64,000 bases of DNA from assembly GCA_013396525.1 (NCBI GenBank), contig VWYX01000008.1, positions 2,299,455-2,363,454 of the forward strand. Reading direction: 5' to 3'. The DNA is from Chaetorhynchus papuensis (Eukaryota; Chordata; Aves; Passeriformes; Rhipiduridae). A model generated the notes under the pieces. That model made no database searches. It had not been told where the DNA came from and was given only the letters and a program-made list of their open reading frames with translations. Position numbers and translations under genes: made by a program. This document shows, piece after piece, positions 22,837-33,633 of the stretch. Position 1 is the first letter of the stretch. Each line of letters begins with the position of its first letter.

Positions 22837-25800
22837 CTATTAAAAGAAAACAGTTTAGCACATGATGCATAATTAAGAGACAACAGTTCCTCCCAGCTTC
22901 CCTGGGCTCAGTGCAAGAATTCAGTCCCAGGAGATCCAGTAACTTAACTGGTTTTTGGCTGACATGACAAGAGGGTGAAATTCCGGAACAGCCCCTACAG
23001 CCTGCTGTGAACATCCACACCATCTCTTGGCAATTGCTGCTGTTGCCCTGCACAGCTACAGGTCTCTTGGTGTAGAGACAGGCAGCCAGTGTTTCACTGA
23101 CTGCTTCACTGTCTGGGGCAGCTGCCTCAGGGCCCCTCCTGGCACAGTCAGTAGCAGGAATGAAGACTTCCCAGCCATTGTGGTAGCAATACAGGTGCTG
23201 GTGACAAGCAGGATTTGAAAGTACTCACTTGTTCAAAGGATTTAAGGCCAGCCTCTCTCCCCAGTCTGATCAAATCTTCTAAAATAGCTTTCTTCACTGC
23301 CTAGAAGAAAAACATCAGAAGCAGAGTGGGTAAAGCTGTCATTTTGTAACTGCAGCTCAAGACCATAACCATTTGCCCAGTCAGGGAGAACTGAGGATGG
23401 CAAGAATACATATTCCAACATTCAACATTTCTTTTATTAAGGCCACTACAAAGTCATGTCTATCTTATTGGAAAAGAAGCAGCGATAGCCCTTGAAGCCA
23501 AAGACACCTATACTCAGTTCCAGTTTTTGCTGTAAGGCTGCTTGCATGACTCACCCAGCATTAAACCAGTTCAATTTACCAAATAAAAGGTGAATAGAAC
23601 AAAGTCAGAGCAATGTAAGATTGGACTTAGAATTAAATTCTGTCTCTAACCCCTAAACACAAAGCCACTCACAGGGTTTTTGCAGAGCTCTTCAAAGGAA
23701 CCTTTCATTCCCAGTTTTGCTGCAAATTCTGGAAGGATCTCAGCATCAGGAACCACTATACCTACTAGAAAAGACTGAAAACAAGTGGAAGTAGTCAGGC
23801 TGAGACCAAGGCAAAAGGCATACTAAATGTCTTTGTGAGCTTGCTTGTGGACAGTGTTTCTATGACAAGTCACATATACATCCCCATGCATTTTCAGAGT
23901 TTCAAAAGTATCCCCATGAGGATTTCCAAGTCACTGAGAGTTGTGACAGCAGTAATTGAAGTACTGACACAGTTTTCTAGGTGTGCTGAATGATTCAAGA
24001 ATTACTTTTGGCTAGTTTTTGAAGACTGGCCTGTGCTAGCATAGGTAACACCTCCCTGGCAAAGGAATGGAGAAACACTTCTGCTGTGCAGAAGGGCTGA
24101 GAGAGTTGGGGTTGTTCAGCCTGAAGAAGAGAAGGCTCCAGGAAGACCTTTTTGTGGCTGTTCAAAACTTAAAGGGAGCTTGCAAGAAAGATGGGGGCAA
24201 TTTTTTATTTGGGTCTGTGGAAGACAAGTAATGTTTTTAAACTATAAGATAGTAAATTTATATTAAATACAAGGAATTTTTTGAAAGTGTGAGGGTGGTG
24301 AAACAGTGGCAGAGGTTGCTCAGAGAGGTGGCAAATGCCCCATCCCTGGAAACATTAAAGGTCAGGCTGAATGGGGTTCTCAACAGCCTGAGCTAGTTGA
24401 AGATGTCCCTGCTTATTGCAGGGGGGACTGTTGTATGAATCTAAGCTGCACAGAGCTGACCTGACATACTAAACCCACACAAGTATGTAATTAGCCTTTA
24501 CCCAGCTTGCAACAATGCCAGTTGTCACTTGGGAAGTCTGTAGGTCTCAGAAGATATTCCTATAAACACAGCTCTCTTAGGAACAGATTTTGTTCAAGGA
24601 CTCTTGTGCATGCATACATTTGTACCCTGATCATCCAGAACTCGTGGTGGGAGGAAATCTTGCAGGATACTCAGTCCTAACATCACTTACCCTCAGACTT
24701 TCCCCATGTACAAAGACCTGGGCTACAGGAGTACTTCTGATATAGACATTTTCTATCTTCTCTGGAGCAATGTATTCTCCTTGTGCGAGTTTAAAAATAT
24801 TTTTCTTCCTATCAATGATCTTTAGCGTTCCATTCTAGAAGTTAAAAGTGGAGGTCATTAGTTCCAAGTCATTGTCTTGCTTATATAAGAAAAGATAAAC
24901 AGGCTCTGTTTTGTTGTATGAAAGGCACATCAGGAACTAGTCTAGAAACCACATTCTAGTCTTTGCTTTCTACAGAGAGAGGGGTTTGTCTAATTTCTCC
25001 ATTTAGCTCAGACATGATTAGACAGCTCCTTTATTCTCCCCTGACAGAAACCAAGACACCTTGTTATGTCACTTCTACATTGAAGAATAGTCTTAACTAT
25101 GGGCCTAGCAGGTGTTACTTGATATCTTGTAACCTAATTGGTCTTTGGAGCTTTGCCTGGAGTTACCTAGGGAATCTACTGTGTAGAGACTTTTATCCTA
25201 GGATTCCATCTTTAGAGATTACTGTGAAGTAACAGGAATTCACAGGCAAGAGATGGTTTGTATTAAGCAATTACTCACTGGCAACCATTTCCCTATGTCT
25301 CCAGTGTGGAGCCAGCCATCTTTATCAATTGCTTCTGCTGTCTTCTCAGGGTCTTTCAGATAACCCTTGAACACATTTGGTCCTTTAATGCAGACCTATA
25401 GCAAGTACAGAACACTGTTAGTCACCAAGTCTTACGTTTCAGTATTTCCTGACTTGCATAGGAGATAATGCCTACCTCGCCTTCATTGTTAGAAGAGAAG
25501 TAGCTCATTTCTTCCACATCATCTAGTTTTATGATATTACAAGCCAGAGGGGCTCCAACATGGCCTAGGAGAAAAAAACAACAAAAAAAAAGACTGCAGT
25601 GATAGTAGATACCTACTGGCTTTGTTCACTTCTTTAACAAGAACCAGTATTGTTTAAAGGAGTCTGGCATCAAATGTTCAAGCAAGTTGTTGCAATGCCA
25701 TTTTCAGACAGTTAATGTAGGACAAATAGCAGCTTAGTCTCGGTGCTTAGAGCATTATTGGTGTAATCAACCACACCAACTACAAACCACTCCTGCCTCC

Positions 25801-28800
25801 TCAGGAGCCCCTCTCATAGATCCTGATATTCATTTGCATCATTTCATCCTCATTATGCTCTGCAGTTACTGTGTTCACAAAGATGGCGACTTGAGTCTGC
25901 CTTTAGAATATTCAGTATTTACCTTATGCTAAGATAAAAGCTAAATCTTCAAGGTCCTTCAGGAAAATAGTAAAGTATCATGTCTAATGTTTTTGAGTAA
26001 AACATGTCATTTAGGAGATCAAGCTAGTTTCTTAAGGCCATTTGGGAAGTCCCTGTCCAGTTTGCTCAGCTCTCTCTGTTCCTTTCCTGTATTCTGGGAC
26101 AGAGTCTAAACTGACCTATGACATCTTACACCAGGGTTCCTCATCTGGTTGAGTCAAGAATTTTAGTACCTATTAAGCAAACAGGTGATTGTTGCTACCA
26201 AGAATCAGTTTGAGTTTCCATGATTTAATTTTCATTAAACTAAAAGCAGTAGAGCACCTGGTCTTGAGTGCCCCTTTATGTGGACAGCTCTGGGAGACTT
26301 TCCAAGTCTCAGCTCCCATACCTGTTGTCCAGTCTCCAGGCATTGAGAAAGTGGATCCAGCTGAGCATTCAGTCTGGCCATAAGCTTCAAAGATCTGTGC
26401 AAGAAAGGATGAGTATTCCTTGAACATCAAGTCCTTGATCTGAAAGGCCTCAGTTTCAACTGTGCCCATGCTCAAGTGTTCTTCTTAGGAAGGAAGCCAA
26501 AACCTTTGCCTTTAAGATATCTTGATCTTGTTGTGTAACCAGATGTTAAATTTCACCTATCCAAATTTTGCTTCGGTCACCTCATCTTCTGTTCTCAAAT
26601 GTGCTATATTGGAACCTCATTGACTGTCAGAATAAGCCACAAAGTTCAAAGGCAGCTGCCTGACTCCGAGTGCTGTATGTTCCTATTTCTGCTGCTCTAT
26701 TCCTCTTCCCAGAGCCTACAGCATAGTTTTTTTTGTAGTTTGAAGTGGGCCCTGCAGAATTTTTTTTCCTGTAACAGTTAACTCAGATGAAGCAGTCTGT
26801 AAATACCCAAGACTGAGCATTTTCCCCAGGAGCAAGCTGAGCTAGACCCCAGCTATATCATTGGTCACTCATTTGTGCATAGTTAAACAGGGCTTAATTT
26901 AAAAGAAAACTCATCTTACCTGACAGCCTAATGCTGCTCTAAGAAATGTCAGGACAGAGGGAGATATTGGGGCTGCACCAGTTACCATGATACGCACTCT
27001 TCCACCCATGGTTTCCTACAGGTGAAAAAGAAGCCATCAGATCCTCCAATATTACATTGCTCAGCTCCCTTACACTTGGAATAACTTACTTGAACTTTTT
27101 TGAAGACTATCTTGTCCCAAATGCTGTCGTTTCGAATGATGCCCTGTTTTATTTCAGCCATCTTCATAAACACAGCAAACTTTAACAGGTAACGCTTGAC
27201 CGGGGTGTTTGCACCACTCTGGATCTGCAAGGAAAAGTACCAGTGAGTCTTGAGTTTAACTCACAGCTGCACCTGTCATTCTTGTCTTGTTAAGAGGCAC
27301 CATATCTTACTTCAATGTTCTAGGGTCTGTCTTCACCACTGCAGTGTCTAGAAGGTGACCCAAAAGGCAATACTAGTTCATGTTACTGCTGAAACACTAC
27401 AGCCTTTGAGGAACAGGGAGCCTTTGAGGAACAGAGATCCTTTTAGCTTTGCACTTGATTCATTTGCATTCCAAAAGTTAACAAAGTTTTTGTCTCTTAA
27501 CAGTAAACAACGTAGCCCAGTCATGACTGGAGACACTTCTTACACTCGCAGAATTCTTTCCATCTCCTCAGAAAGGTTTCTAAAAAATTGTTCCTGCTGA
27601 GGGGTAATTAACTAGTGGTGATGTTATGGCATATTCAATATTATTTTGTATTTGTATGCTTGCTTGGATATATGAACACGAAGATAATTTAGGTAAAATG
27701 GCTCACTTACCTTGTCATATACTCTATTGAGCAGTCTTGGTACAACTGGAAATAGCGTTGGCTTCAAGGTTTTCATGTCATCTGTTAGCAGCTTGATATC
27801 TCCTTGGAAGAAGCCTACTTTTGCTCCACAGCTGTACACCACGGCCTAAAAATGGACCAGACTAACCTTAGTCAAGACGAATTCCTAGCTTCACCAACCA
27901 TAATTATTATTCTCTGAAAAGCAGCATGATTTCCAGTGTCCACTTGTAGGAAAGTTATTCTGTGAATAGGTTTTGAGGACATACAGATTGCTAACATGTC
28001 TTTTACTATAATTTGATTTATAAAAGCTCATGTGTGTATATATATATATATATCTGTACATACCTGTACAACTCTCTCAAACATGTGAGCCAGAGGAAGA
28101 TAGGAAATGGCAACATCTGAACTTGAACACTCAATTGTGTTCTAGAGGGAAAGGAAGCAGAAGTAGGTTAGCATTTTATATGCCTGCTTGAGTTACTTTT
28201 AAGTAGAAAATAAATAAAGTTTGGATCAATTTGAGTACTTTGAGATAGACACTTCCAATGAGTGAAGCAACTCAGGCTCAGGCTCATCCATCACCTCTTC
28301 AAGATTTGCAGCTGTCACTCAGCCGCATTAAATCAAAATTAGTTTTATGTTTTGGCAAGACTTGAAATAGGTGGTTTAGTACTCTTGGTATTTAGGACTG
28401 ACGCATTCTAGAATAATGTCTATGCAGAAGTTCTTGTTCAAGTCAAACCAAATTCCTTGAAGTACTCTTGTCTCATTGAAAAAGGGGCACTTAGGAAAGC
28501 ATCAGTTTCTGGGAGTGAATGGTTTACAGAAAATGCCCACATTACAGCTGGTTTCATGACCGAGGGACATACGCTGGAGATCACCATTAGCAGTAGCTTA
28601 CCTCTGTGCATTTAAGGAAGGCAGCAGCATCTGAAACAACATTCTGATGTGTCAGCATGGCTCCTTTAGGGTTACCTTTGGAGAGATCAAGCAAGGTGAG
28701 CTGTGGCTCTGGCTGCTTCTGCTGGCAATTTCCCATGTCTTGTCTGGCTCAGTTTGAACTATCTCAGTACTAGGCCCAGTCACAGCAAGCATTGTCTTAA

Positions 28801-31800
28801 GAGATCACAAATATGCCTCATCTTGAGTGCTTTCAGCTATGGATATTACATAAAGGAGATGGCTACTGAAACAGCAGAGCAGTTGGGAGTACCATAGAGA
28901 ATGCTGAAACACGATTTTTTTTTAGCTCCTGGGGATCAAAATACCCAGTTGAACAACCAATCTCTTGAACATTAAGGCTTTCATAGGGTAAGACAAAATG
29001 CATTTGACTTTTCTTGCCCCCAGTTCTAAGAAACTTTGTCCTAGTGCACTTGACTTGTAGTGACAGCATCCCAAGTAAAACTGCAACAGGGGGGTTTGAC
29101 ACTGCTCTAATTTACTGGTTTACTTCCATATTCTTAGGTTTGGGGGGTTTTTTGTGCAGGATGAGGCTCTTTCAGTGGGGAGGAATCACTATAAATTCTT
29201 ACCTGTGGTTCCACTTGTAAAACACACGACAGAAAGATCTTCAGGCTTAGGAGGCTAGAGAGAAAAAGCCACATAAAGTCAGTGTAAGGATTATGATGCT
29301 TATCTGCAATTACATATAATTCCTAACTGGGATTAATCAGGAATTTTAGTTCACAAAAAAAAAAAAAAAATTCTGCCAGCCTCTTCTACCAGGAGCATAG
29401 CAAGGGGTCTTTCCAGAGACTAATTTTACAAGTCTACAGCTGTTTCATAGAGATACTTACAACTGGTTCTGTGATGTTATTTTTTCCCAGCTCCTGTGAT
29501 AGAGAAAAAACACAGCTTAAGAGACATGCACGATAGGTGAATAGGTAACTGCATTTCACATTCAATGCCTGTTTTATTACTTTGCCTCTTGATACTCTGT
29601 CTCATTCAAACAGATATGTCTTCCTGAATCCAATATACATAACTGAAAAGCTGTCTGCTTCAAGTGTGAAAAGGACACATTTGAATGAGTGGAAAGTGAT
29701 CAGAACTACTTAAAGAATTTGGAAGACCTGAGTGGAGATGTTTGCTTTTATTTGACATAGGCCACGTCTCTTTACATGTATACAAGCTTAAGCCTGGTGT
29801 TGGGATGTCTAAGCAGCCAGTGATTTGCCCTTACAGTTCCAATTAGACTCAAGTGCCAGCTTCGAAGCCTGATAAATCCTGTTACAACACTATCGGGAAT
29901 TAAGCTATGCAAGTCTTCAGTTTAATGCATACTGGCTGTCCACAACACAGACACAACTTTAGTCAATGGTTTGAACTCTGCAACTCCATTTAGCTGAAGC
30001 TATCAAGTTTTAAAACGACTGCTCATCAAGATCTCAGGTACAGGTGTGACAGCTGGATAATCCTGACATTAAAGTGTCATTGCTGCCACAGCAGATCAAG
30101 ATGTTCGGCTGGCAAAGTGTTCCAGAAGCCTTTAGCCACCTACCTCAACCTCCTGCAGTGACAGAATTTCAATTCCCACTTTAGCTCCTCTGTCCTTGAG
30201 CTCTTTATCAAAGAGATCCATGAGAACAATAATCTTCAGACATGGGGTCTTTTTTTCCTCACAGTTCTTAAGCAAGACCTCTGCCTTCGCAGGCGTGTCA
30301 CAGATCACCACGCTTATGTCAGCTACAGAAAAGAAATTATCAGAAGTCTTTTTAGGAGACATGAGGCCATTGACAGCTCAGCAGCACATACTTATGGAAC
30401 ATAACATTGGTTTGGTGCCATTTGCATTTGTTCATATGGATTCAGTGGCTGGCTTACAGTGCTAAGAAGGTTCCTCCTTCCATACCCAACTGATTGGGCA
30501 AACCTGAGATTCTGGCAATATAAAGTGAGGGCAAATGCTGAGGAGCTGAAGAGAAATATCTTTGCTCATAGTCGAGATGGGCACTGAAACTTTTGGTATT
30601 GCCATGATATTGTTTAGGTTTAGCCATCTTCCTGAAATCTAAAGAAATTTGGGCCCAACTGAAAGAGGCAGCTAAAATTTTTGTGTTAATACTTCAGCTT
30701 CCCTGCAGATGCACTTACAAAAGCCTTTTCCTTTAAGTCAGCAGAGGAACTGGATTTGTCTGAGCCTGCCAGTTCCCAGTTAGACTGGTAAATCACAGCT
30801 GTGTGATCCCAAGACAAGACCTGTTCCAAGGTTCATCACCATTAGTGTTGAAGTGATTTTGCTTGGCAAATCCTGTTTATGGGATGAATCCCAGATCACT
30901 GTAACAATAGTGGATATTTATTTCCCCCATATCTCTCCTAAGACTGGGGGAAGAAAGTCTGAAGATTTATTTAACTTCCTTGCCAGTTTATTCTGTAGTG
31001 GCGTGCTAGATGTTGTTTCTGTAGAACTTGCAATAACCAGATAGATTAAACAGGTTTAGGCATACCTTTACCCTTCCCTCCTCCACTCTTTTCATCCTAC
31101 AACTTTAAATCAGACACACACATCTAGTCTTAATTTACATGCAGGTCTGTCTGCATGGTCTGTTTGTTTGGCAGTGTGGGAGTTCAAGATTGCAAAATCT
31201 CGAGTAGCAAATAGTTGAGCACTCTGATTGCAGAATGGTCCACAGGATCTAGCAGATCCTTCAGTGGTCTTGCAATCAAGACACTAGGAGACATAGGAAG
31301 CCCACTGGATTCTTCTCAGCATTGAACCGTGTGCCCTGAAAAGCAGCTTCACTAAGAAATTAATTGTCTATAAGAGCAGCAAGGTTTAAGCTATTCTGGT
31401 TTTTGCAAATTCCCTTGAACGTAGCCCTCCCAAAACAAAGTTTCCTAGAAATATCCTTATGAAAGAGTGGAAGTCAATATTTACCTTTGTTAACAATATA
31501 TACAATGGCCTCTGGTCCCAGAGTGTCATAGAGAGGAACAGCAACCATTGAGTAGGTGTAGCAGGCATACTCTGAAATGATCCACTGAAAAGAGAACACA
31601 GCACATCTAAGGAAAACTAGAAGCTCTCAAGACAGGATTGCCTACAGACTTGATACTGCTTGACTAGCCCATGCACATGGCAGTGGGGGGCTATGTAAGG
31701 AGCACATCCATGAGAATCAGAGTTGTGAGAGATCATTTTATTACATGCTCGGAATGGTATGTGCTCAGTCAGCATAAAGGGAATTGGGAAGGAAAAAGTC

Positions 31801-33603
31801 GTGATTGTTCGTCATGTGGCCTGAAACTATTTAAATACAGCCTCTCCTCTCACCCCAAGGTGTCAGAATAGTGTAGGAAAGAATACACAATTTGTTGCTT
31901 ACCTCTGGCCTATTCTGAGCAAAAATGCCAATAAACTGGTTTGGTGATGGTTGGCATCCTTTTTGCAGAAGCCCGGATCCCAGGTATTTAGTTCTGTCCG
32001 AAACCTGCAAGACAGTTTTTCCCCCACATTAGCGTTACAAGGCAGTATTCCAAATTAATTCATCTGTCATTTACAATACTCACCTGTTTATATGTCAGCC
32101 ACTGATAAGGTTGCTTGGGTTTCCTGTAGCCTAGACAGTCACCATTTCCTAATGAAAGAGTTCAGAAAAGCAATTTCAAAACTCAGTACTGAAGTTGCAT
32201 AACACTGCAATAGAAACACCTGAAGTGGGAAATGTTTTCTGTCAGACATTCAGGTAACTGCAGGGAGTGCAGGTCAGTGTCCATGGTTAAGCACTCTGCC
32301 CAAACCAAGATTGTAAGACTGTTAGCTTTATCCTTACAAGCAGTACTTCTAAGATCTGGTGATGTTTTTCCATTGCACAACCCATGTGTTTGCAGCTTGC
32401 AAACCATCACATATTTCCATGCATAGGACTTGTGAAGTGACGTGCACAAATTCGTATCCATTGTAAACAGGCAGTAATTTCACAGGAAAACTCCCATCAT
32501 AAGACAAAGGAGAGGTTTCCTCCCCCCCAGTTCCTCTGATGCTTTGTATCTGCTGACTCTTGACTGAACTCTACCGTCTTCAGCTTCTGATGTTTGTTCC
32601 TGCTCAGTCTGCCAAATAAGACTGATGCTAAATTGGGACAGGGACAAATATGGTCACTTGTCTCTCCACCCCACAGAAGGCTAGAAAAGCTTTTGTTAGT
32701 CTGCATTTTTACCACAGCCAAGACCCAAGGAAAAGGATCTTGGAAAAATTTTGTTTACTTGTGATAGAGAAATACTAACTACCAGATGCAAAGCTTACCA
32801 GAAATATGCACCCCTCTCTGGAAAACTTCATACAGGGTTTTAGCATCTTCAAAGTAATAAGAAAGCAGGTTATTATCTGTCAAGAGTGCACCTCTTCTGG
32901 CTCCTCCCTAGGAAGAGAGCATGGTTATGAAACTGTGCAGAACAGATGAAATGTCATTCGTTCCTCAGCCATTCTCTCAGCAATCCCCTTTAAAGCATTT
33001 CAATAGCATTGCATTGCTGGGGAAGCCTTTTCCCTTCCTGATTTTGATCTGCTCAGTCACATGCAGAGGAAGTTTCTGGATGGCCCACATTAATGTTCAG
33101 TCACAGGTTATTGAGAGGCCTTGACTAAGATGGATTGCTACTTGCCTTACTACATGAAGTCTAGTACCAGTTTCAAAGCTGATGCAGTGCATTGAAAATA
33201 CAGCAAAAAGTCAGTGACAGCCAAAACCATCTGGTAAAAAGCCCACCTAACCCTAGTTGGATGGAGCTGCTGTTTCTCATCTTAGCATCTTAGGACTTCT
33301 CCCTACCATGCTCTTGAGTTGTACACCTGGGAGAGAATGCTGTGCACATCGGACAGGAGAGTTTCCACTGACACCCAGAGTCAGAATGGATCAGTATTCA
33401 GATTAAGCTCCAAAACAGACCATGCCCACAAGCAGAGAAAGCATTACCTCAATTCCTATTGACTGCTTGTTCAAGTCAACAGGAGGTAAAAGAGGTTTTG
33501 GCCTGCTTATCACCCACAGGAAGATGACAGCTCCAAATGCAATAAGACTGATCAATGCTGGTGTAGGGAGCGGTGAGAACAATACTTGAAGTATCCAGAT
33601 CAT
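22696..33603 (-). CDS. ACSL5: ACSL5, long-chain acyl-CoA synthetase 5
   Basis: Activates long-chain fatty acids to acyl-CoA with ATP and CoA, through an acyl-AMP intermediate, at the ER and mitochondrial outer membrane. Twenty coding exons on the minus strand, from 33603 down to TAA at 22698-22696, join in one frame of 683 codons, the same length as human ACSL5; the exons are listed separately. An N-terminal membrane anchor lies at about residues 8-31. The ATP-binding P-loop FTSGTTGNPKG is at 260-270, YGQTE at 443-447, and the fatty-acyl-CoA synthetase signature DGWLHTGDIGKWLPNG at 518-533 with the ribose-binding Asp525, followed by the hinge IDRKKN at 538-543. All catalytic motifs are intact. 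The N-terminus VLFSPLPTPALI and the neighbour ZDHHC6 point to ACSL5 rather than ACSL1 or ACSL6. The non-coding first exon and promoter were not located. Confidence 0.97.
23229..23300 (-). CDS. ACSL5: ACSL5 coding exon 19
   Basis: Residues 614-637: AVKKAILEDLIRLGREAGLK, then SFEQ. Acceptor TTCTAG, donor GTGAGT. Confidence 0.95.
23673..23774 (-). CDS. ACSL5: ACSL5 coding exon 18
   Basis: Residues 580-613: SFLVGIVVPDAEILPEFAAK, then LGMKGSFEELCKNP. Acceptor TTTTCAG, donor GTGAGT. Confidence 0.95.
24061..24436 (+). mobile_element. CR1-type LINE 3' fragment in ACSL5 intron
   Basis: Contains the characteristic CR1 words GGCTGAGAGAGTTGGGGTTG, TTCAGCCTGAAGAAGAGAAG and, further on, CATCCCTGGAAACATTAAAG followed by the GTCAGGCTGAATGGGG segment. 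It is antisense to ACSL5 and lies between coding exons 17 and 18. The end is truncated before the usual ATTCTGTG tail. Confidence 0.8.
24691..24834 (-). CDS. ACSL5: ACSL5 coding exon 17 (hinge)
   Basis: Residues 532-579: NGTLKIIDRKKNIFKLAQGE, then YIAPEKIENVYIRS... HGESLR. Acceptor CTTCTAG, donor GTAAGT. Confidence 0.96.
25279..25395 (-). CDS. ACSL5: ACSL5 coding exon 16 (acyl-CoA synthetase signature)
   Basis: Residues 493-531, including DGWLHTGDIGKWLP with Asp525. Acceptor TGCTATAG, donor GTGAGT. Confidence 0.96.
25476..25564 (-). CDS. ACSL5: ACSL5 coding exon 15
   Basis: Residues 463-492: HVGAPLACNIIKLDDVEEMS ... NNEGE. Acceptor TCTCCTAG, donor GTAGGC. Confidence 0.95.
26322..26394 (-). 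CDS. ACSL5: ACSL5 coding exon 14 (YGQTE motif)
   Basis: Residues 439-463, IFEAYGQTECSAGSTFSMPG. Acceptor TTGCACAG, donor GTATGG. Confidence 0.96.
26920..27015 (-). CDS. ACSL5: ACSL5 coding exon 13
   Basis: Residues 407-438: ETMGGRVRIMVTGAAPISPS ... RAALGCQ, the conserved adenylation-core strand TGAAP. Acceptor CCTGTAG, donor GTAAGA. Confidence 0.96.
27090..27224 (-). CDS. ACSL5: ACSL5 coding exon 12
   Basis: Residues 362-406: IQSGANTPVKRYLLKFAV ... GIIRNDSIWDKIVFKKVQ. Acceptor CCTTGCAG, donor GTAAGT. Confidence 0.95.
27401..27436. repeat. 18-bp tandem duplication in ACSL5 intron
   Basis: AGCCTTTGAGGAACAG occurs at 27401 and again at 27419, two direct copies. Confidence 0.8.
27711..27845 (-). 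CDS. ACSL5: ACSL5 coding exon 11
   Basis: Residues 317-361: AVVYSCGAKVGFFQGDIKLL ... TLFPVVPRLLNRVYDK. Acceptor TTTTTAG, donor GTAAGT. Confidence 0.96.
28031..28053. repeat. (TG)n(TA)n microsatellite
   Basis: TG repeats merging into about eight TA units, just inside the ACSL5 intron after coding exon 10 (10 bp past its donor). Length is likely polymorphic. Confidence 0.85.
28064..28141 (-). CDS. ACSL5: ACSL5 coding exon 10
   Basis: Residues 291-316, with VAISYLPLAHMFERVVQ. The first half (NTIECSSSD) differs from the mammalian sequence as recalled. Acceptor CCCTCTAG, donor GTATGT; a TA microsatellite follows in the intron. Confidence 0.94.
28602..28675 (-). CDS. ACSL5: ACSL5 coding exon 9
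   Basis: Completes the P-loop (NPKGAM) and continues LTHQNVVSDAAAFLKCTE, residues 266-290. Acceptor CTCCAAAG, donor GTAAGC. Confidence 0.95.
29203..29254 (-). CDS. ACSL5: ACSL5 coding exon 8 (P-loop part)
   Basis: Residues 249-266: PPKPEDLSVVCFTSGTTG, the first half of the ATP-binding loop. Acceptor CTCTAG, donor GTAAGA. Confidence 0.95.
29461..29493 (-). CDS. ACSL5: ACSL5 coding exon 7 (33-nt micro-exon)
   Basis: Eleven codons, ELGKNNITEPV, residues 238-248. Acceptor TATCACAG, donor GTAAGT. Required for the 683-residue length. Confidence 0.92.
30144..30322 (-). CDS. ACSL5: ACSL5 coding exon 6
   Basis: Residues 178-237: ADISVVICDTPAKAE... LKIIVLMDLFD... GIEILSLQEVE. Acceptor TTTCTGTAG, donor GTAGGT. 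Confidence 0.95.
31485..31584 (-). CDS. ACSL5: ACSL5 coding exon 5
   Basis: Residues 145-178: WIISEYACYTYSMVAVPLYD, then TLGPEAIVYIVNK. Acceptor CTTTTCAG, donor GTAAAT. Confidence 0.95.
31903..32004 (-). CDS. ACSL5: ACSL5 coding exon 4
   Basis: Residues 111-144: VSDRTKYLGSGLL... to ...QFIGIFAQNRPE. Acceptor CTTGCAG, donor GTAAGC. Confidence 0.95.
32084..32148 (-). CDS. ACSL5: ACSL5 coding exon 3
   Basis: Residues 89-110, GDCLGYRKPKQPYQWLTYKQ. Acceptor TTTCATTAG, donor GTGAGT. Confidence 0.95.
32799..32907 (-). CDS. ACSL5: ACSL5 coding exon 2
   Basis: Residues 53-89: GGARRGALLTDN... to ...DAKTLYEVFQRGVHIS. Acceptor TTCCTAG, donor GTAAGC. Confidence 0.95.
33448..33603 (-). CDS. ACSL5: ACSL5 coding exon 1
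   Basis: Residues 1-52: membrane anchor FSPLPTPALISLIAFGAVIF, then RPKPLLPPVDLNKQSIGIE. Donor GTAATG; 52 whole codons. Confidence 0.96.
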
Positions 33604-33633
33604 TGTGCTGGATCAGTGGAGCCAGAGTTGAAC
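33604..33633 (-). other. ACSL5: ACSL5 5' UTR portion of exon 2
   Basis: An acceptor TTTGTTTCAG ends at 33634, so the ATG exon has 30 nt of 5' UTR and at least one upstream non-coding exon must exist. That exon was not identified. Confidence 0.75.
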
